Below are positions 9,485 through 23,600 of a DNA stretch of 64,000 nt, piece by piece (position 1 is the first letter of the stretch; each line of letters begins with the position of its first letter). The position numbers were made by a program, and so were the translations under genes. Location of the stretch: positions 19,136,707 to 19,200,706 of the forward strand of contig JAKJHU010000005.1 of NCBI GenBank assembly GCA_022316685.1. Direction: 5' to 3'. The notes beneath the pieces were generated by a model. That model saw only the letters and a list, made by a program, of their open reading frames with translations. It was not told the origin of the DNA and did no database searches. The stretch is from Progne subis subis (taxonomy: Eukaryota > Chordata > Aves > Passeriformes > Hirundinidae).

Positions 9485-11199
9485 TAGCCCACATTACATG
9501 TATTTTGAATCTAATGCAAGACTCAAGTACATTTTTGAAATCAAATCACATTCATTTAAGGTATGCAGAATCCCAAATGAAAGGATGCAGGATTAATTTT
9601 GAAAAGTGAGAAGGAATTTTTAGAAGTCTGAAGATATTATTTTAAATGGTAGCTTTTCTTTTCTCCTTTAAGATACATCAAATAGTATTCTAAAAGAAAA
9701 AAAAAAAAAGTCAAACAAAACATTTGAAAGTGTTTTCGAAGGTGGGTTTAGGTTTTTGTTGTTGTTTTTTTTTTCAAGAAGTTCTAAATTTTTTTATTTA
9801 AATTCCACCTGAACTGAAAATCTTTCTCTAGTTGTTTAGTCCAGCAAATTGTAAAACCTTGTTCCTCCTAGAAATTAATATCAAACAAAATAATCTGTAG
9901 CCTGAGATTGCTTTCCCGAGTATATTACTCCACTATCTGGATGACCCAGCCTGAAGACATAAAGCCAGAGCTTGTTGCCGTTTCATTTTCCAGACTTGGG
10001 CTGAGTCACTGCTCTGCACAGCCTTTGCTTTTTCTGTTTGCCTGTCTAAAGACACGCACACAAAATATCTAACATATGCATGATCCAGGGATGACATCAT
10101 ATGCTATTTTAAAGAAGAAGGTTTATCTACCCTATTCCACATGAAAATTATTGGTGCATATTTTTCCCTATTATTTAGACTTTACCCATGAAAGCTGTTG
10201 TCATAAGACTGGGAAAGAACTGTTAGCTACAAAAAATGTGACACAAAACAGCAGTCTCACACAACCAATCTTTTGTTAACAGTGCAAAAGAAAAGAAGCA
10301 AAATAAAATAGATTAAAAAGAAGGACAAGGGTGTTGAAAAATTACAATTACTTTGCTCCTGGGGAATGGAGCTTTTGAAAATTAATGTAGTCATTAACCA
10401 TCTGGCTTACTAAATAGTTAGCAAAAAGCTCCTCTGAAAGAGTTGGCTTTACATTCATAACTGCAGTTTATTGGTCCATTGGCACCAGCATGCCTAAACA
10501 CAAGGGAAAGTCAATACTGTATCATAGCATTGCCTAGCTAACACCTGGAATATATTCTCTGGAGTGAAAACAGCAGGGAACTGACCAGAAATAACCTCTC
10601 TCGTATTATTCCTTCAATTAGACCAAAACAAGTTTCCCTTTGAAAACTTAATAATAAACACTGCAGGTCATTCACTTGTTTGGAGCCCCTTTGGGAAAGC
10701 TGAGCAGATGGGTCCCCTTATCTAGCCCCCTCGCTGTCACAGAGACAACAGCCGCAAATCAGGACAGATATTGATTTTAATTGGAACCAACAGCATCTAC
10801 ATACCGTCTTAATATCCACATCTTCCTGGAAAAAAAAATACATCTTTTAAAAGATTGATTTGTTTTGTCCTGTCAGGTTGATTAGACAGAATGAGGTAAT
10901 TCTTTGCAAGATGAACAATTATGCCATTTTTCAGGTTCACTGCTTAAATAAATACACACAGCAAATCCCTAGGCAAACCCGAGGTCCATTTCAGAGCCTT
11001 TGTACATACAAGCAGCATAGATTAAAACATTGTTCATTCGAACTGAAGCAGTTATATTCTCATTATCAGGGAGATTTGAGGTGTCGTCAGGGTCTCTTCA
11101 GTGGTTTCCACTCAGGCGTAATTATTCCTTAGCCAGGGAGAGAGCTAAAAACACAAAGTGAACATCTACTTAAAATCAAATTATCTGGGACATTTTCAC
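9481..11199. other. Non-coding DNA, possibly partly conserved
   Basis: No coding gene is seen. The segment holds AP-1-like TGAGTCA (about 10004), CRE-like TGACATCAT (about 10092) and GATA-like TTATCT (about 10718) strings amid non-repetitive sequence. These are common motifs, so regulatory function is only a possibility. A short A-run lies near 9697. Confidence 0.45.
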
Positions 11200-11800
11200 C
11201 ACCCCCAGGGCAAAAGCAGTTCTCCTCAAAATTCTTGTAAATTCACCGAGCCTGCTATTCCCCGAAGAACCTCAGAAGCATTGCTATTTGCCTTTAACAG
11301 GCACAAGGGAGCTCTCTCCTCCTGCCCCCACCCGCGTGCAAACCTCTTTCCCATACGGCATGTTAATTCCCGCAAGGGAGGTGAGATGAACAGGTGCCAT
11401 GGTTCTTGACTTAATTGCTGAGAAAAGTAGAGCACTAATAACGAGCTGTTCGCTAGAGACAGTTTCCATTCTGGCAAAGCTGCCCTGCCAATCTGGGGGG
11501 TGTCAGCCAGGCAGCGGCACCATCGCCCGGCCGGCTGCCGAGGCTGCGGTGGCGGGCAGATTGCTGTTCTGGCAGCAAGCCAGCCCAAGTAGACCTCACA
11601 GAGTCGTCCTTGTCACCAGCATTAACACTGCCCTTCCAAAGCAGAGAACAGCATCAGCCTCCTTCCTCCTGGGAACCATAAGAAATATTTTTATCACTAA
11701 GAAGTTCATCTCAGGGGACCTCTACAGACCCCAGAATAAAACAAGCGGTGGCATGAAAAGGACTGGAACCCTGCCCATGCGTATCCCCATGGATTAATTA
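11200..11800. promoter_or_regulatory. CpG-bearing patch, possible regulatory element
   Basis: The interval 11500-11560 carries seven CpG dinucleotides in about 60 bases, in contrast to the CpG-poor surroundings. Further CpGs lie at 11330-11370, 11440-11455 and near 11603. It is too short for a typical CpG-island promoter, and no exon or start codon context is apparent. Frames at 11226-11588 (-) and 11399-11797 (+) overlap on opposite strands and are unrecognisable. A GC-rich conserved element or a small transposon relic are alternatives. Confidence 0.3.
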
Positions 11801-12766
11801 GACTGGGGAACAATTAGGCATTGAATTAGGAGTCTGGGGTGCAAATGGAAAGATCATCCAGGGCTTTCATTACACCAGTCTCTGTGGGGAAGAGACCATC
11901 ACAACACAGGCTGGTGGCAAAGTCTGTTCCTACCCTGTCTTTGCATAGTCCATGCACTGATGTTCACATCTGCACCTTTTTCTGGGTAACATCCCAAGGA
12001 AAAACATTTTCAGGGGGCCACGCACTGACACCTACACTTTCCATATTCCCCAGCTCATGGAATCACCCAGCAGAAGACTCCGGTCCATCTCTGACTTTTG
12101 TGCCCCAGCAACAGCTGTCCTTCTGGCTAAGACTCCACAAATCTAAGGATTATTGGAGCTTTTTTTAAGGCTGAAGGGGAACACAGGGATGCAGTAGGCC
12201 TGCTGCATCTTGAAAACCATGTAGCACACTCAGATCACTTCTCCACTTCACTACCTGATACGCCTTTCAATTTCCTCTCATGCCACTCATCTCCAGTCCC
12301 CCTGCCAGACTGCCCTGTGAGCTTGGCAAGCTTTGTTTCTTCAAGTGCATGCTTATCCTGCACACAGGTTTTCCCAAGCTCTCACTGCTTCTATTAAAAG
12401 CCCCCCTGGAGATAAACTACAAGACTAACACTAATTACCATAATAATTTGTCAGAGCACTGCTTTGATCCTTTTTCACCTACCAAGTCAATCCTGTTCTA
12501 CTCCATCCCCAAAAATGTAAGATGTGATTACACAACTAATTAACACAAGAGACATAGTTTAAATTCATGCATGATAGTAATTCAGATAAAAGTTTTGATC
12601 TTTTGATAAACAAGGAAATGGGCAAACTTATCACTTCCCAGGAGACTCACAGCAGGTCAGTTATTGCCAAAAATCTAATGTGTAACATGAATGGCTTAGA
12701 AACAGCACTGCTAACCCAGCAAGTTATATTGTTCCTCCACTAGTTTCTGTAGAAAACACCATTTAC
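11801..12766. other. Unique non-coding DNA
   Basis: Mixed composition, with no repeat family or coding features recognised. The open frames at 11839-12168 and 12280-12543 show no domain or membrane pattern. Confidence 0.6.
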
Positions 12767-12786
12767 TTTTTTTTTTTTTTTTTTTT
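12767..12786 (+). repeat. Poly(T) run, T20
   Basis: 20 consecutive T with no associated retroelement body. Confidence 0.93.
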
Positions 12787-15700
12787 CCTTAATTTGCAAA
12801 CTTGAAATGGTCATATTTTATTCCTATATGTGAAGCATGAATTCTGTTTGTTCAGGAAAACCCCATTTTCAGAGGCTTTATCTCCTTTCAGAATCAATTT
12901 AAGTTTGATTTCTACCTCACAATAAGACAGCTCTGAGTGTTTTCAGATTCCTTGGTGTGTCATCACTATTTCATTTCTTAGGATGCTTGGCAAGTTACAC
13001 AGATGAACCCTCATGGTATTTCTTTGAATAAATAAGAAAGAGCAGAGTGGGAGAGAGATCACATATCATGCTCTATAACTAGGTCAGCTTACACAACTCT
13101 TTTTGAAACATGTTAACTAGAATTTAGGAAACAGAATCAGAGCCCACTGGATATTTACACTGCCTTTAGAGATTTCGACATTGAATCATAGGTAAAAATG
13201 GAACAGGAAATCAGATGAGTGTCTGGGAGCATCCGGAACAACACAACGGCTATTATTAGAACAGTAAGAGTCTGCTGCTTCATGACTGCTTCACAATGTC
13301 AAGGACCATGCTATTAGCAAAAGATTTTTTTTTTTAGGGTTTGGACACATTGTTTTGCAGCCATGGTTCCTACTAAGCTGTAGAGAGTTTTGCAGCGTAG
13401 ATATAACTGGTACTCGATGGTTGGCAAAACAGTGCTAAGAAAGAGTTATGGACCACTACACTGAACTCATCTCATTCTACTCTGATTCTAGAAGTGCAAT
13501 ATTAAAATAAACTGCTCCTGAAACAGCAGTGTGCTCCGTACAGCGAAAGATGATGGTGTCCATGCACAGGGAGTACCATACAGATCTGTTTTCATATTGG
13601 CTCCAGCACATGTTTTCTATTGCTTTTTGTGAAGGACTGGTCTGCATTGTTGTGGTGGCCAGCAAGATACAGTTTCTGCAGAGGTTAACATGTTCAAAAG
13701 AGATTTGACATGATTCACATGTCCAATTGAAGCATGCTTGGAATCAGTTTTCAGTAGGAGCTAGAGATTGCAAATTCTGTAAGGGGAAGAAAGGGGGACT
13801 GTAGGTGAGATGGGTTAGAAAACATGTCCATCCAGGAAATGTTTGAAGCGGTCTTCTGGTTTTATTTCCTGCCCCCTATTTTTCTGTCTCAGCTCCTTAT
13901 CTTCTTTTCCTTTCTTTCCTCTCCCTTCTCAAAAACAGTGTACGTGTTTGTGTGTTTGGGTCAAACTACTAGGTTTGATTTTGATAACTGACCTGGACCA
14001 TGAAATGAAGGAATTCTCACAGAAAATTTCTAAACAGAATTAAAATATGTCTGCTACGATTCTGTTCTTTTCTACTAAAAGACTAGAAGGGGGTGGGGAG
14101 AAGAAAAATACAGGTTTTTTAATAGAGGTAATATTTTGTGTTTCTGTCACCAGAGTTATATAAATAAGACATGAAATTTTATGTACATTTGTCTCCCCAC
14201 CCTTGGTATCAGCCTTCAGCACAACATGATAGATACTTATGAGATTCTTGTATGATAATTTGCAGGCCAGCAGAGCAATACCTTATCAGATCTGACTCAT
14301 GACCAGTACATTCACCCAAACGGCCAAGCCTATAGATCATTTCAGGGCTCAATGATGTTGCAGCATTCAGCACGCAGAGTGTGATTCATTAATCTGAGGT
14401 TTTAGTAAATAAATAGAATTTTAAATAAATAGACTTCCATGTGCAGATGGATCTCTTCATATGTATGCCGTACTGTATGGCAGCATGCACAGCCGAGAAA
14501 GAATTCTTACCCATTTGGTAACTCAGCTGATGCGTTTTCTTCTGTTATTTTTTTACCAATAAATGTATAAATATAAAGCTATTGCCTACTTTAGTCGCAC
14601 AGATTTATATTTACAGAGGTGTAATATTTCTGTTTACCCCTTTGCAGATGTATGGCCAGGCACTTCAGTTCAGTTAGCGAACAGTTAAATTTTAGTTAAG
14701 TATCACTGATATAAAAAAAAAAGCTTATACCACTTAATAACAATATACTTGAGTTTAGATAGAGCCCTGCGACAAAGAGGGCAACTTCATTACCGCTGCT
14801 TGCACCAAATTTGAATTTGACCTCCTGACCTCTGCAGGGTTATAATGCAATTTAATTCAGTCACTTCAGGTTTTATTTGAGGTACTTTTCACTGAGAAAG
14901 GAATTTAGTTTCATGTGTGCTTGAGTGAGGCAGCCAAGAGAAGTCAGGCATGTTCCTCTCATTTATTCTAGTTCTGCTTTAGCAGAACCCATCAACACAA
15001 ACAAGAGGAGAATTTAGTTCATTGTCTGACCATACAGCTATGTGTATCTTATTCTTATGACTGGAATGAAAAAGAAACTGAGCAAAAGTACAGAAAATTG
15101 ATCCCTTGGGTCATTTTTAATGATCTACAAAAATAAAGGCCCTGTTAGCTCTTTCTCATTCTAACCTGATTGATTGCTGATGCTTTTGGGGAAAGAAAGA
15201 GGAACCTAATCTATTGCACACTCTGAGGTGAACACCAAGATAATAGTCATACGTACTCCCTGTTAGAGAGACCTTTTTCTCAGTAATATTTTTCCTCATT
15301 GGCCTCATTACAAGTGTCAAAACATGGCTATTATTTGAGAAGTGAGTGAAAAAAGTCCTCTTTATCCTACAAATATTTTTCCCTTTGTCTGCCTACTTTA
15401 GGACATTAGGGAGTTCATTTGCAGGCAGGGCCAAATCCCAATTTCCCTGTGAAGGAGAAAGTTATCGTTGGTGAATGTTTAGTGAGAGAAATGACAGGAG
15501 ATGTGATCTTCTTGTAAAACCTGAAGCACTACAGAGCAGCAGTCCCTGCAAAATCACTTAGCATTACCTTACTAGCTCAATGATAACACCAAAGCTTATT
15601 TTAGAATGCTGTGATCCATGCAGTCCAGTTCACCTGAGTGTATCTCTGTTTCTGTTCTTTCTAAAGAGTACCTACATGATCAAGAAAGAGAAACAGATGG

Positions 15701-16226
15701 AGATTTAGACCTCTCTCTGAATTTGGGAATTGGTCAGGATTTAAGTCCTGCTTCTAGCTTTGATCTACTATCATTGGTGAGATAAAGGGAGATTCAGCAG
15801 GTAGCTCAGGGTATCTGTGCCCTCTTCCTCCCCTAGAAGCACTTATTCTCAGTTCCTTTGTGCTGAAGCACTGGATATTAATCAGACTGCCAAGTTAGTT
15901 AGGCTTATACACCTGTTGGTAAGCAGGTCTGCTGGACTGCACAGACAGTCCTGATCTCAGATCTGTTCTTCCCTTTGAAGTATGATACCAATGATTAAAA
16001 AACCTTCCAGAGGCTCCCTGCTCTTTCAGCTGCATTCTGTTGGCTATCTTTGGAGAGCCTAAGGACAATTTTCCAAGCATATCGTATTTTTTTGTGCCTT
16101 TACAAATTTTGCCTCTGATGAAGTGACATTTCTGAGTGGAATGTAAATCTTCCCCCATGTACTGTGGCATGTATTTGAATGTGCAGAAGAAACAAGCTCT
16201 TTCATATTTCAGTCCCTGAAGCCTGA
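12787..16226. other. Unique AT-rich DNA with possible conserved stretches
   Basis: No gene seen. Positions 14221-14900 are non-repetitive and rich in TAAAT, TTAAT and similar homeodomain or MEF2-like strings, a texture often seen in conserved non-coding elements. This is an impression only. The frame at 15895-16170 (-) is unrecognised. Confidence 0.5.
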
Positions 16227-16287
16227 GATTTAATTAATAGTCTAATTCTTGGTTTGCGATTTAATTAATCATCTCATTCTTAGTTCA
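16227..16287 (+). repeat. Imperfect 31-bp tandem duplication with TTAATTAA cores
   Basis: Two adjacent copies, 16227-16257 and 16258-16287, each begin GATTTAATTAAT and end TTCTTGGTT or TTCTTAGTT. They differ at a handful of positions, so the duplication is old. Each copy carries a palindromic TTAATTAA homeodomain-type core. Confidence 0.8.
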
Positions 16288-17068
16288 GATGAGTAAAAAT
16301 GCCATGAGCGCTCATTTCATCGTGTTACCTTCTGGCACATTTCCTTCTTCTACCATTCTTCTCTCTTTTGGAGTGAAATGCAGATGCAGAAAATAATTCT
16401 CTGCATTTTTATTACAGAGAATTTTTTACTTGATCAGAGACTTCAAAATTTGCTTCCCGCTAAGACGCACTTTTATGATTTTTTAAAATAAATAATGAGA
16501 CTTTTCTATTTAACTATTTTATCCTGAAGGGGAAATATATATGAAAGTAGGATATTGTGTAGGTTGCTCTGTGTGTGTGTGATTACTGGGTAATTCATTA
16601 AAAACACATTCTTCATCCTGCTTGCCCCTAGAAATGTGAAAGGTTAGACTTTTTAGGCTTGCCACCTGTGAGATGAGGGATCACCAGTTTCTTCTTTCTC
16701 CCAAGGACCCGCAGTGTTCATTCTTGCTATAATGAAGAAGCTGATTGATGGATGTCGCCCTCTGTGCTGCTGACATCCTTATCTGCCCCTGCTTTATGCA
16801 ACAGGCATGACCTCCTTCAGCCAGATGGTTTCTGGGTGCTGCATCCACTGCTCACTCCCACCAGCCCCTGGGCGTGCTCACCTTCAGCACACATGCCAGT
16901 TGGCAGCAATCTATATGTCTGTCTGTCAGTGGTTCTGTAATGAGACCAATTTATTAGGTTACATAATCCTACCTCTTTAGGGAAGGGGGGGGAAATTGCA
17001 CACTGCACTGGGAAAAATCTCTACTGGTTTCTAATTCTCAGGACCTTGTGAGGTAACTTCTTTCTAGT
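16288..17068. other. Unique non-coding DNA
   Basis: AT-rich at first, then more mixed near 16750-16950. A short (TG)6 occurs near 16571 and a G8 run near 16985. Frames at 16752-16940 (+) and 16817-17008 (-) overlap and are not protein-like. Confidence 0.6.
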
Positions 17069-17103
17069 AAAAAAAAAAAAAAAAAACCCAAAAAAAACCC
17101 CCC
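17069..17103 (+). repeat. A18-C3-A8-C6 low-complexity run
   Basis: Blocks of A and C only: A18 (17069-17086), CCC, A8, then C6 (17098-17103). Simple low-complexity DNA. Confidence 0.92.
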
Positions 17104-17591
17104 ACCTTTCAGTTAAGACATACTGTTTTACTGCTTTCAGAAGGGGGTCAGAATCAAAATGCCAGATGTGGCCTCCTCTGGGCTTTGTAGAAGGTCAGGC
17201 CCAGCTCAACTGCGTCATTGTTTTCCTGACACAATTGTTTTGCAAGTCATTTTATCAGCCACTGTTGTTTTCTTTAGAAAGCATGCCATTTTGTTATGTT
17301 GATGAGCTCTGTTGCTTCACTTCATACTTCTTTACTGGGGATACTCAGGAAGAGAAGAAACCTGTGTAAATCTTCATTGTAATGATTAATTTACGCATAG
17401 GATTGCAACCTACAAGCTGTCACTGCAACCTGGCAAAAAAGTGCTAGAGGTTTGGATGTGATGCATGAATGTGAATTTGGACCACAGGTTGGTCTCTCCA
17501 TATGCCAGGTGCTTTAGGCAGCACAGCTAGGTCTCAGCTCCAATCACTTTCATTGTGAGAAGACAAGATGAAAAAAAATCCCACCCAACTG
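17104..17591. other. Unique non-coding DNA
   Basis: No repeat or gene is recognised. A 67-codon frame at 17166-17369 (+) has no identifiable features. Confidence 0.55.
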
Positions 17592-17690
17592 AACAACAAC
17601 AGCAACAACAATACCAAAACAAAAAACCAAAACAAACAAAAAAACCTCACCAAACCAAAACAAAACCAAAACCAAAACAAACAAACAAAA
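17592..17690 (+). repeat. A/C-only low-complexity tract
   Basis: About 99 bases of almost only A and C in CAA, CCAAAA and CAAA patterns, with one G and two T. It resembles in type the G/T tract at 50702-50874 read on the other strand. A spurious lysine/glutamine/proline-rich frame (17555-17737) crosses it. Confidence 0.93.
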
Positions 17691-20600
17691 AGGGGAAAAA
17701 AAATCAACTAAATATTGCTAAAAATTCCAGCTATTAAGAACTTGTTGGCCAAAAGTGTCTGCAAATTGCAACAAAGTTCAAGATTTTATTGTGCTAGCTG
17801 CACCAATGAAAGGCAATAACAACAACATTAAATTCAGATTCAACCTGTGTAATGTCGCCATCTAAATTTGAAGCATATTTTCCCTGGGTTGCCCTGTCAG
17901 ACAGAGAAGGGCACAATCAGGAGATAATTCAGAGGTTAGCGTTATTGAAATGCCTTTTAGAGGTGCCTAATGCTTATGTGGGCCATCCTAGCCTTAACAA
18001 ACCATTATCCTCTATAAGAAAAAAATACATTCTATATGAAAACAATAATCAAAATAAAATTCAGAAGCACAAATAATTTTGGGCTCATTTGTTTTTGAAA
18101 GGAAAACAAATTATATTGAAAATATATTAAAAAATGCTGAAGTTTGTGAGTCAGAAGAGAAACATTTCTAGCAATACCTAATTGCAAACTCTCAAAAGGA
18201 AAAAAAAAAAAAATACTGTGTACTTTATGTAATAGTTATTAAGTACCCAATGCTCCACTCAAGAACTACTTTTCCTTACTAAATAAAAAGGGCCAGGGAG
18301 TGTTCTTTGCAGCTGTGATAGCAAAGTGCTTTGTATCCAAACTTCCTATTGGTAGCCATCTCTTGCTCATTCCTGCTGACTCCTGAACTGCGTCTGGGAA
18401 CTGTTTGGAAGAGTGTTTTTTGGCACAGGCCAAAACTGGGCTAAAAAGCAGAATAACAAATTAACAGTAGAAGTGATCACGTGGCAGTACTCTGGCACTG
18501 TTCAATCTGCTAGTACAGAGAGAGCCAAACTGGCTACAACTGATTTACCTGCAGCTGGCTCAAGAGTCAAGCTTTTAAGCAAGTCATCCAGCTATAGCAC
18601 TGGCACATGACAGCATGGGGAACAGGCCCCAAGATTCCCAAAAACAGTCTTACTGCAGAGCACCTTACATAACAGCTACCTTACCTCTATCTAAGTCCAG
18701 GGTTTCTTTATACACATAATCCATACTAAAACCTTGAATGAATTCATTAAGTCCTTTTTTTTTGGTCCAAACACCAAATACAAAGTAGCAGGCCTGGATG
18801 CAACAAGAAATGCAAAGATGAATCTGCTGATGTTACTGCTCAAACCCAGGCTGCCAGCTCCCCCAGTGGAAAGATTTCTGCATTGAACTTGAGTCAAGAT
18901 TTTGTCTATACAAATGCCTGGATTGTAAGCTTACAGAGACACAAAAATAACCAGAACACTCCCTAACCCCAGAGGGCATTGATGTTGCATTACCATCCAT
19001 TCCTTGTCAGACTTAACATATTTATTATACAGACCATCTTTGGGAAAGGACCAGACATCATAGTGATTGGTGAACAAAAGCCGAAAAGAATAAACACAGT
19101 ACAATGGATATCACTCATGCAGAGTAATTCATCTAACATACAGAAACAAGGGAAATATCCCCAATCAAAACTATCTGCTCCTTAAGCCTAAACATTCAAT
19201 AACTTCCCAGCTTTGGAATGTATGTGCATCTCCTCCCTGGATTTCCCTGTGGTTTACATTATCATTTGCAAGGTATATTATGACAAGTTATTTACTTTGG
19301 TCCATAGCCCTGAGGCATTTGAGTGTCTTTCCTTTCACAGAATGTCATAAATAAACATGAATAATCTGCATAAAGGGAGATGACTTTATCTTATAACAAG
19401 TCAGAGGAGCAGACTATGCTCCTCCACACACAATTCTCTACATATATTTTCTTTTGTCTGATCATGAAAGCTTTTGTTTGCCTGTTAAATAAATAAACAA
19501 ACCTTTCCTGTTATATTGTACAGATCTGTATTCTCATTAAAACAGTGACTTGTTCACTTAAGACAAATAATTTCTACCAAGTAAAGTTACTATTTTACTG
19601 TCAACGGTTTTTTTTCTATGCTATGATAGCAGATGAATAATTGTGCAGCCAATAAACAAGCAATTCAGTTTAAAACCAGTAGCACTTGTCAAACAACTGT
19701 TCTTTAACACCACTCTCTGACATCCCCCAGCATTACCTCATGAGGCTGGAGACAGGGGCAAGGAAGGCTTTTAGATTAAACAACTGAGACTCACTATAGC
19801 CTAGGTCCCAAAATAGCAGAGAGAAAGGCAAAAATAGTTAGACATGCTGATTGTATTGTTATAACTTAAATTGTATTCAGATGCGAACTCTGTCGTGCCA
19901 AAAGCTGTAAGAGCTGAGCATGAAAGATCAGAAAAGTGACATCTGGTATTGGATGCCCCTCCAGACATGACTAATACCATTGGTATTGTGTAGGCTTTGC
20001 CCTTCCTAATTTAATAGTCAAATGTAAAGATTAGGCCCCCACAGCTCCTACAGTATCACGAGAGACTGTTTTACTGTATGTCTATATAAAATTCTCTACT
20101 ATCCTTCTCCATGGATCTCCACAGATGGTCTGCCTTTGAATAGGCATGTATATCTTTCATATTGCTATGGACAGTTCATCTCATTACTTCCAGCTGGTAG
20201 ATTTACAGCTGAACCATATGACTCCATCCATTACTAGTGGGAAATGAGGGAAATTTGACCACTAAATATTGATTTTATGCAAGAGTAAGTTTTTACTGCA
20301 TACTATGTGACATATATATGTAGCAAGATCCACACTTCATCTCAGTTTTTATTAAAGTTGGAGTTATGTCTGTAGATTTCCACTTGATTATTAACAGCAC
20401 AGTCCAAGTATTTTTAAGTATTTGACACTGCTCTCGTGAGTATCATGAAGTAGCTATTATTAAGAATTTAAAACTTATCCCTTCCCTAAAGTTTGTGTCT
20501 GATGTCAGGAACCTAGATTCAATTTTTTTTATTCTAACCAGGATGATTCTATCTCTTTAAGTTTAAATACTTGTCGCTGCCACACCAGACTATATAACTC

Positions 20601-23600
20601 ATACTATTATAGGTATTTTTAACTTACTGTGCGTAGAGCAGAATAATAATATGCATCTTTCCCAGAGCGCTTGCAGATACAGCCTTCAAAATATTTTGAG
20701 CTAGGTAGTGTACTTGCCTATCCTTCACAATGGAGAAATTGTGTCATGCAAATCCAGCAATCCTGTTGCTAGTCACAGAGCAAACTGACACAAAGCTAGC
20801 AGCAGAAGAGCACCTTGTCACATATCCTAGTCTCTGTGAGACCCTGGGGTGCCAAAAACTATGTAGATAACTGCAGCCTTTGAAACAGTTAACCATGATT
20901 TTGTTACATGTTAAAGCATGTGATGGAAACCCTGAAGGGATGACAGGGAGACATGGATGACAACACTTAAGGACCATGGAAATGTTGGTCCACAAGAGAA
21001 GCAATATGGAAAATTCTACCATGGAACAAGCAGCAAAGGACAGAAATTTAAAAGGACTGGAACTGAGAAGGTCAGTGTGACATCTCTTATGAAGGAGACT
21101 AGATTTTTACTTTTATATGTGTTTATTTACTTACTTTATAATTACTTAATTATTTTTATAACAAAAATATGGGCGCAGATAGTCAGACTAGTTTGGGCAC
21201 AAAATTAGACTTAGTTGAAATATCATGGCTGTTCTCTGGAAGTGCTTACTCCACAGCAAGTGGGAGATAGCTTAGAAAAAAGACCCCAGAGCACAAATGC
21301 TCAAGTTTTGTCACTGCATTGCTGTGGAGTAGTATACCTACTCTAACATAAAAGGCACAACACATGAGTCTCGCTCATGGTGTGTTAACATAAATCTTCT
21401 CCTTCCTGTAGCAGAACAGTGTAATTATTCCTTCTAATACCTTCTGTAGGAACAGCTCACACTCCCTTGGGTATGAATTAACTCTGTATATCACTGTGTG
21501 CCACTAGATTTTACACCAGATCACTTAAAAATGATATAAGAAAGCCTGTTAGCAAACTTTAAAACGTGTACACAGAGGACCCAAAATATTATCTGTGGAT
21601 CAAATAGAAACTTCAAGTTACATGAAGCGGGCTTAACCTGCATAATATCAACACTGAAGGACAGAAGAGAGAGAAAACCTTACAATTCAGAGTTTCACTT
21701 TGGTTTGGCTAAGCACCCAATATTTGAATGTTCATTTGGGTTACATCCAAGACTGTCTGACCATCTTTGATCTACAGAACTAGCCTGGAAGTCTTGCAAA
21801 AACAGAGTAATCTTGTGAAACTTCCAGTAATTTCTCATTCTGGTTGGGCTTGAAAGACAGTAAAAGTAGTTTCTTTTTGTGGTATTTCACAGAGTGGTTA
21901 AGCTCTGAGCACAGTGTCAGTGCTCAATAAATAATACCTAAGTATAGTCTTTCAACACTTCCGTTTCCAATCCTGATCAGACATGGGAAGTGAAGAAGAG
22001 TGAAAAAAAAACCCAAAAGAAACAGTCCATTCAAATCTCACAACTGTCTTTAACATTTGTGTTTTTGTGGTTTTGAAGACAGAAAAGGAGGCCCCATGGC
22101 TGCTTTGCAATAACAGAGTCACTGCTATCACCAGAGAAAAAAGAGATGGGTTTGCTGGCTATAGTCAGAAGAGCCACTTGGCTGTGTACCACATGGGAGA
22201 GCCCTTCCAAAATCCATGCTAATAATGGGGTTGAGGTTTTAGGCCAGTGCTCTGGATGACAAAACATATCCCTTATCTTTTCACATCCAAATGTTCTCAA
22301 GCTTAAAAACCAATAAGAACTTTTGAGTCCTTTAAGTTCTTGAAGTTTTCTCCCTTATTCTCAATGCCTTTCATCACATTTGTTTTAAACTTTACCACGA
22401 ATGTCAGACTCCTCATAAACAAAAAGGCAGCTGTGATGACACTTTTTCCTGTCCTTAATATTGATAGGGCAGGAGAAGGGGGGAGATTTGTGTGGCAGCT
22501 GGCCACACAGCAATCCCAGTTTCTAAGGAACAAACCATCTTGAGGTCTCAGACAACAGACATCAGATTTAGAGTTGAGGTGTGCAAACTGCGCAGGGAAA
22601 TATCAGCAATTTGCATATAATGGACATGAGAAATCCTGCATTCATTATTAAAACTTAAAGGCATGTAATGATTGCATAGAACCAATGGGTATTTCTCTAA
22701 CTTGAAAGATCTATTTTCTGTTATAGATCCTTATCGTAGGAACTAAGCAACAAATGTATCCACTTTTCTTTTGGAGCGGAAAATAATGAGCCTAATAATT
22801 ACCTTTTCTCTGACAATAACTCAAATAAAAGAGAAAAATATGAAAACCTGAATTTTTGTCCTTATCTTTCAAGTTACATTAACTTGTTTTTCTGTCTGCT
22901 GAAAAAGATCTACATCCAAGAAGAATGAAAAACATATGGTTTAAAATAGTTTAAGCCATGAATATGAGTCAGTGCTGCTAAATTTTATGATACATTCCAT
23001 CTAATTAATGTGACAGAATATACTGAAGATAGGTATTTATACATAGAATATGGAAGATAATAAACTGCTCCATAGGATTAATATTTGCAGATACCAACAA
23101 ACACACACATAGACACTTGTATAAATCCAGGTAAATATTACACTTATTCTGTCGGCTACTTAAATGTACTCACATTGCACTGAGAATGAAAATATATCCT
23201 AATGGATTTTTTTTTTTTTTCTACACAGGGGGTAAAACAAAGATAAATATCCACAAAAAATACCTATTTAATTTTCCCTTTCATAGAAGAAATTTGTGGA
23301 GAAGCCTTCTACAGTAATAGGGTCTATGTTAGTGAGTATTATGTATTTTATATACTTGACTCTCTGTTTGGGTTTTCTGGTGCAGCATGCTCATAGTTGT
23401 AGCTGAACATTGACATGACTCAACACCTTGGAATTATCTTTGGTGATTAAAACTGTCTAACACAGTAGACCCTCTACTCCCATGAATGAGCACTGAATTG
23501 ATAGTTTTCATTATCAGGATATCAAGATCTTTCAAGACCCCATTCCTGAATAGAAATAGCCAACTTGAAGGCTATCTTTCTATAAATAAAGTTTTCCTTG

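Noticed and set aside
17555..17737. Lysine/glutamine-rich small protein
   Set aside because: Translation of an A/C-only low-complexity tract.
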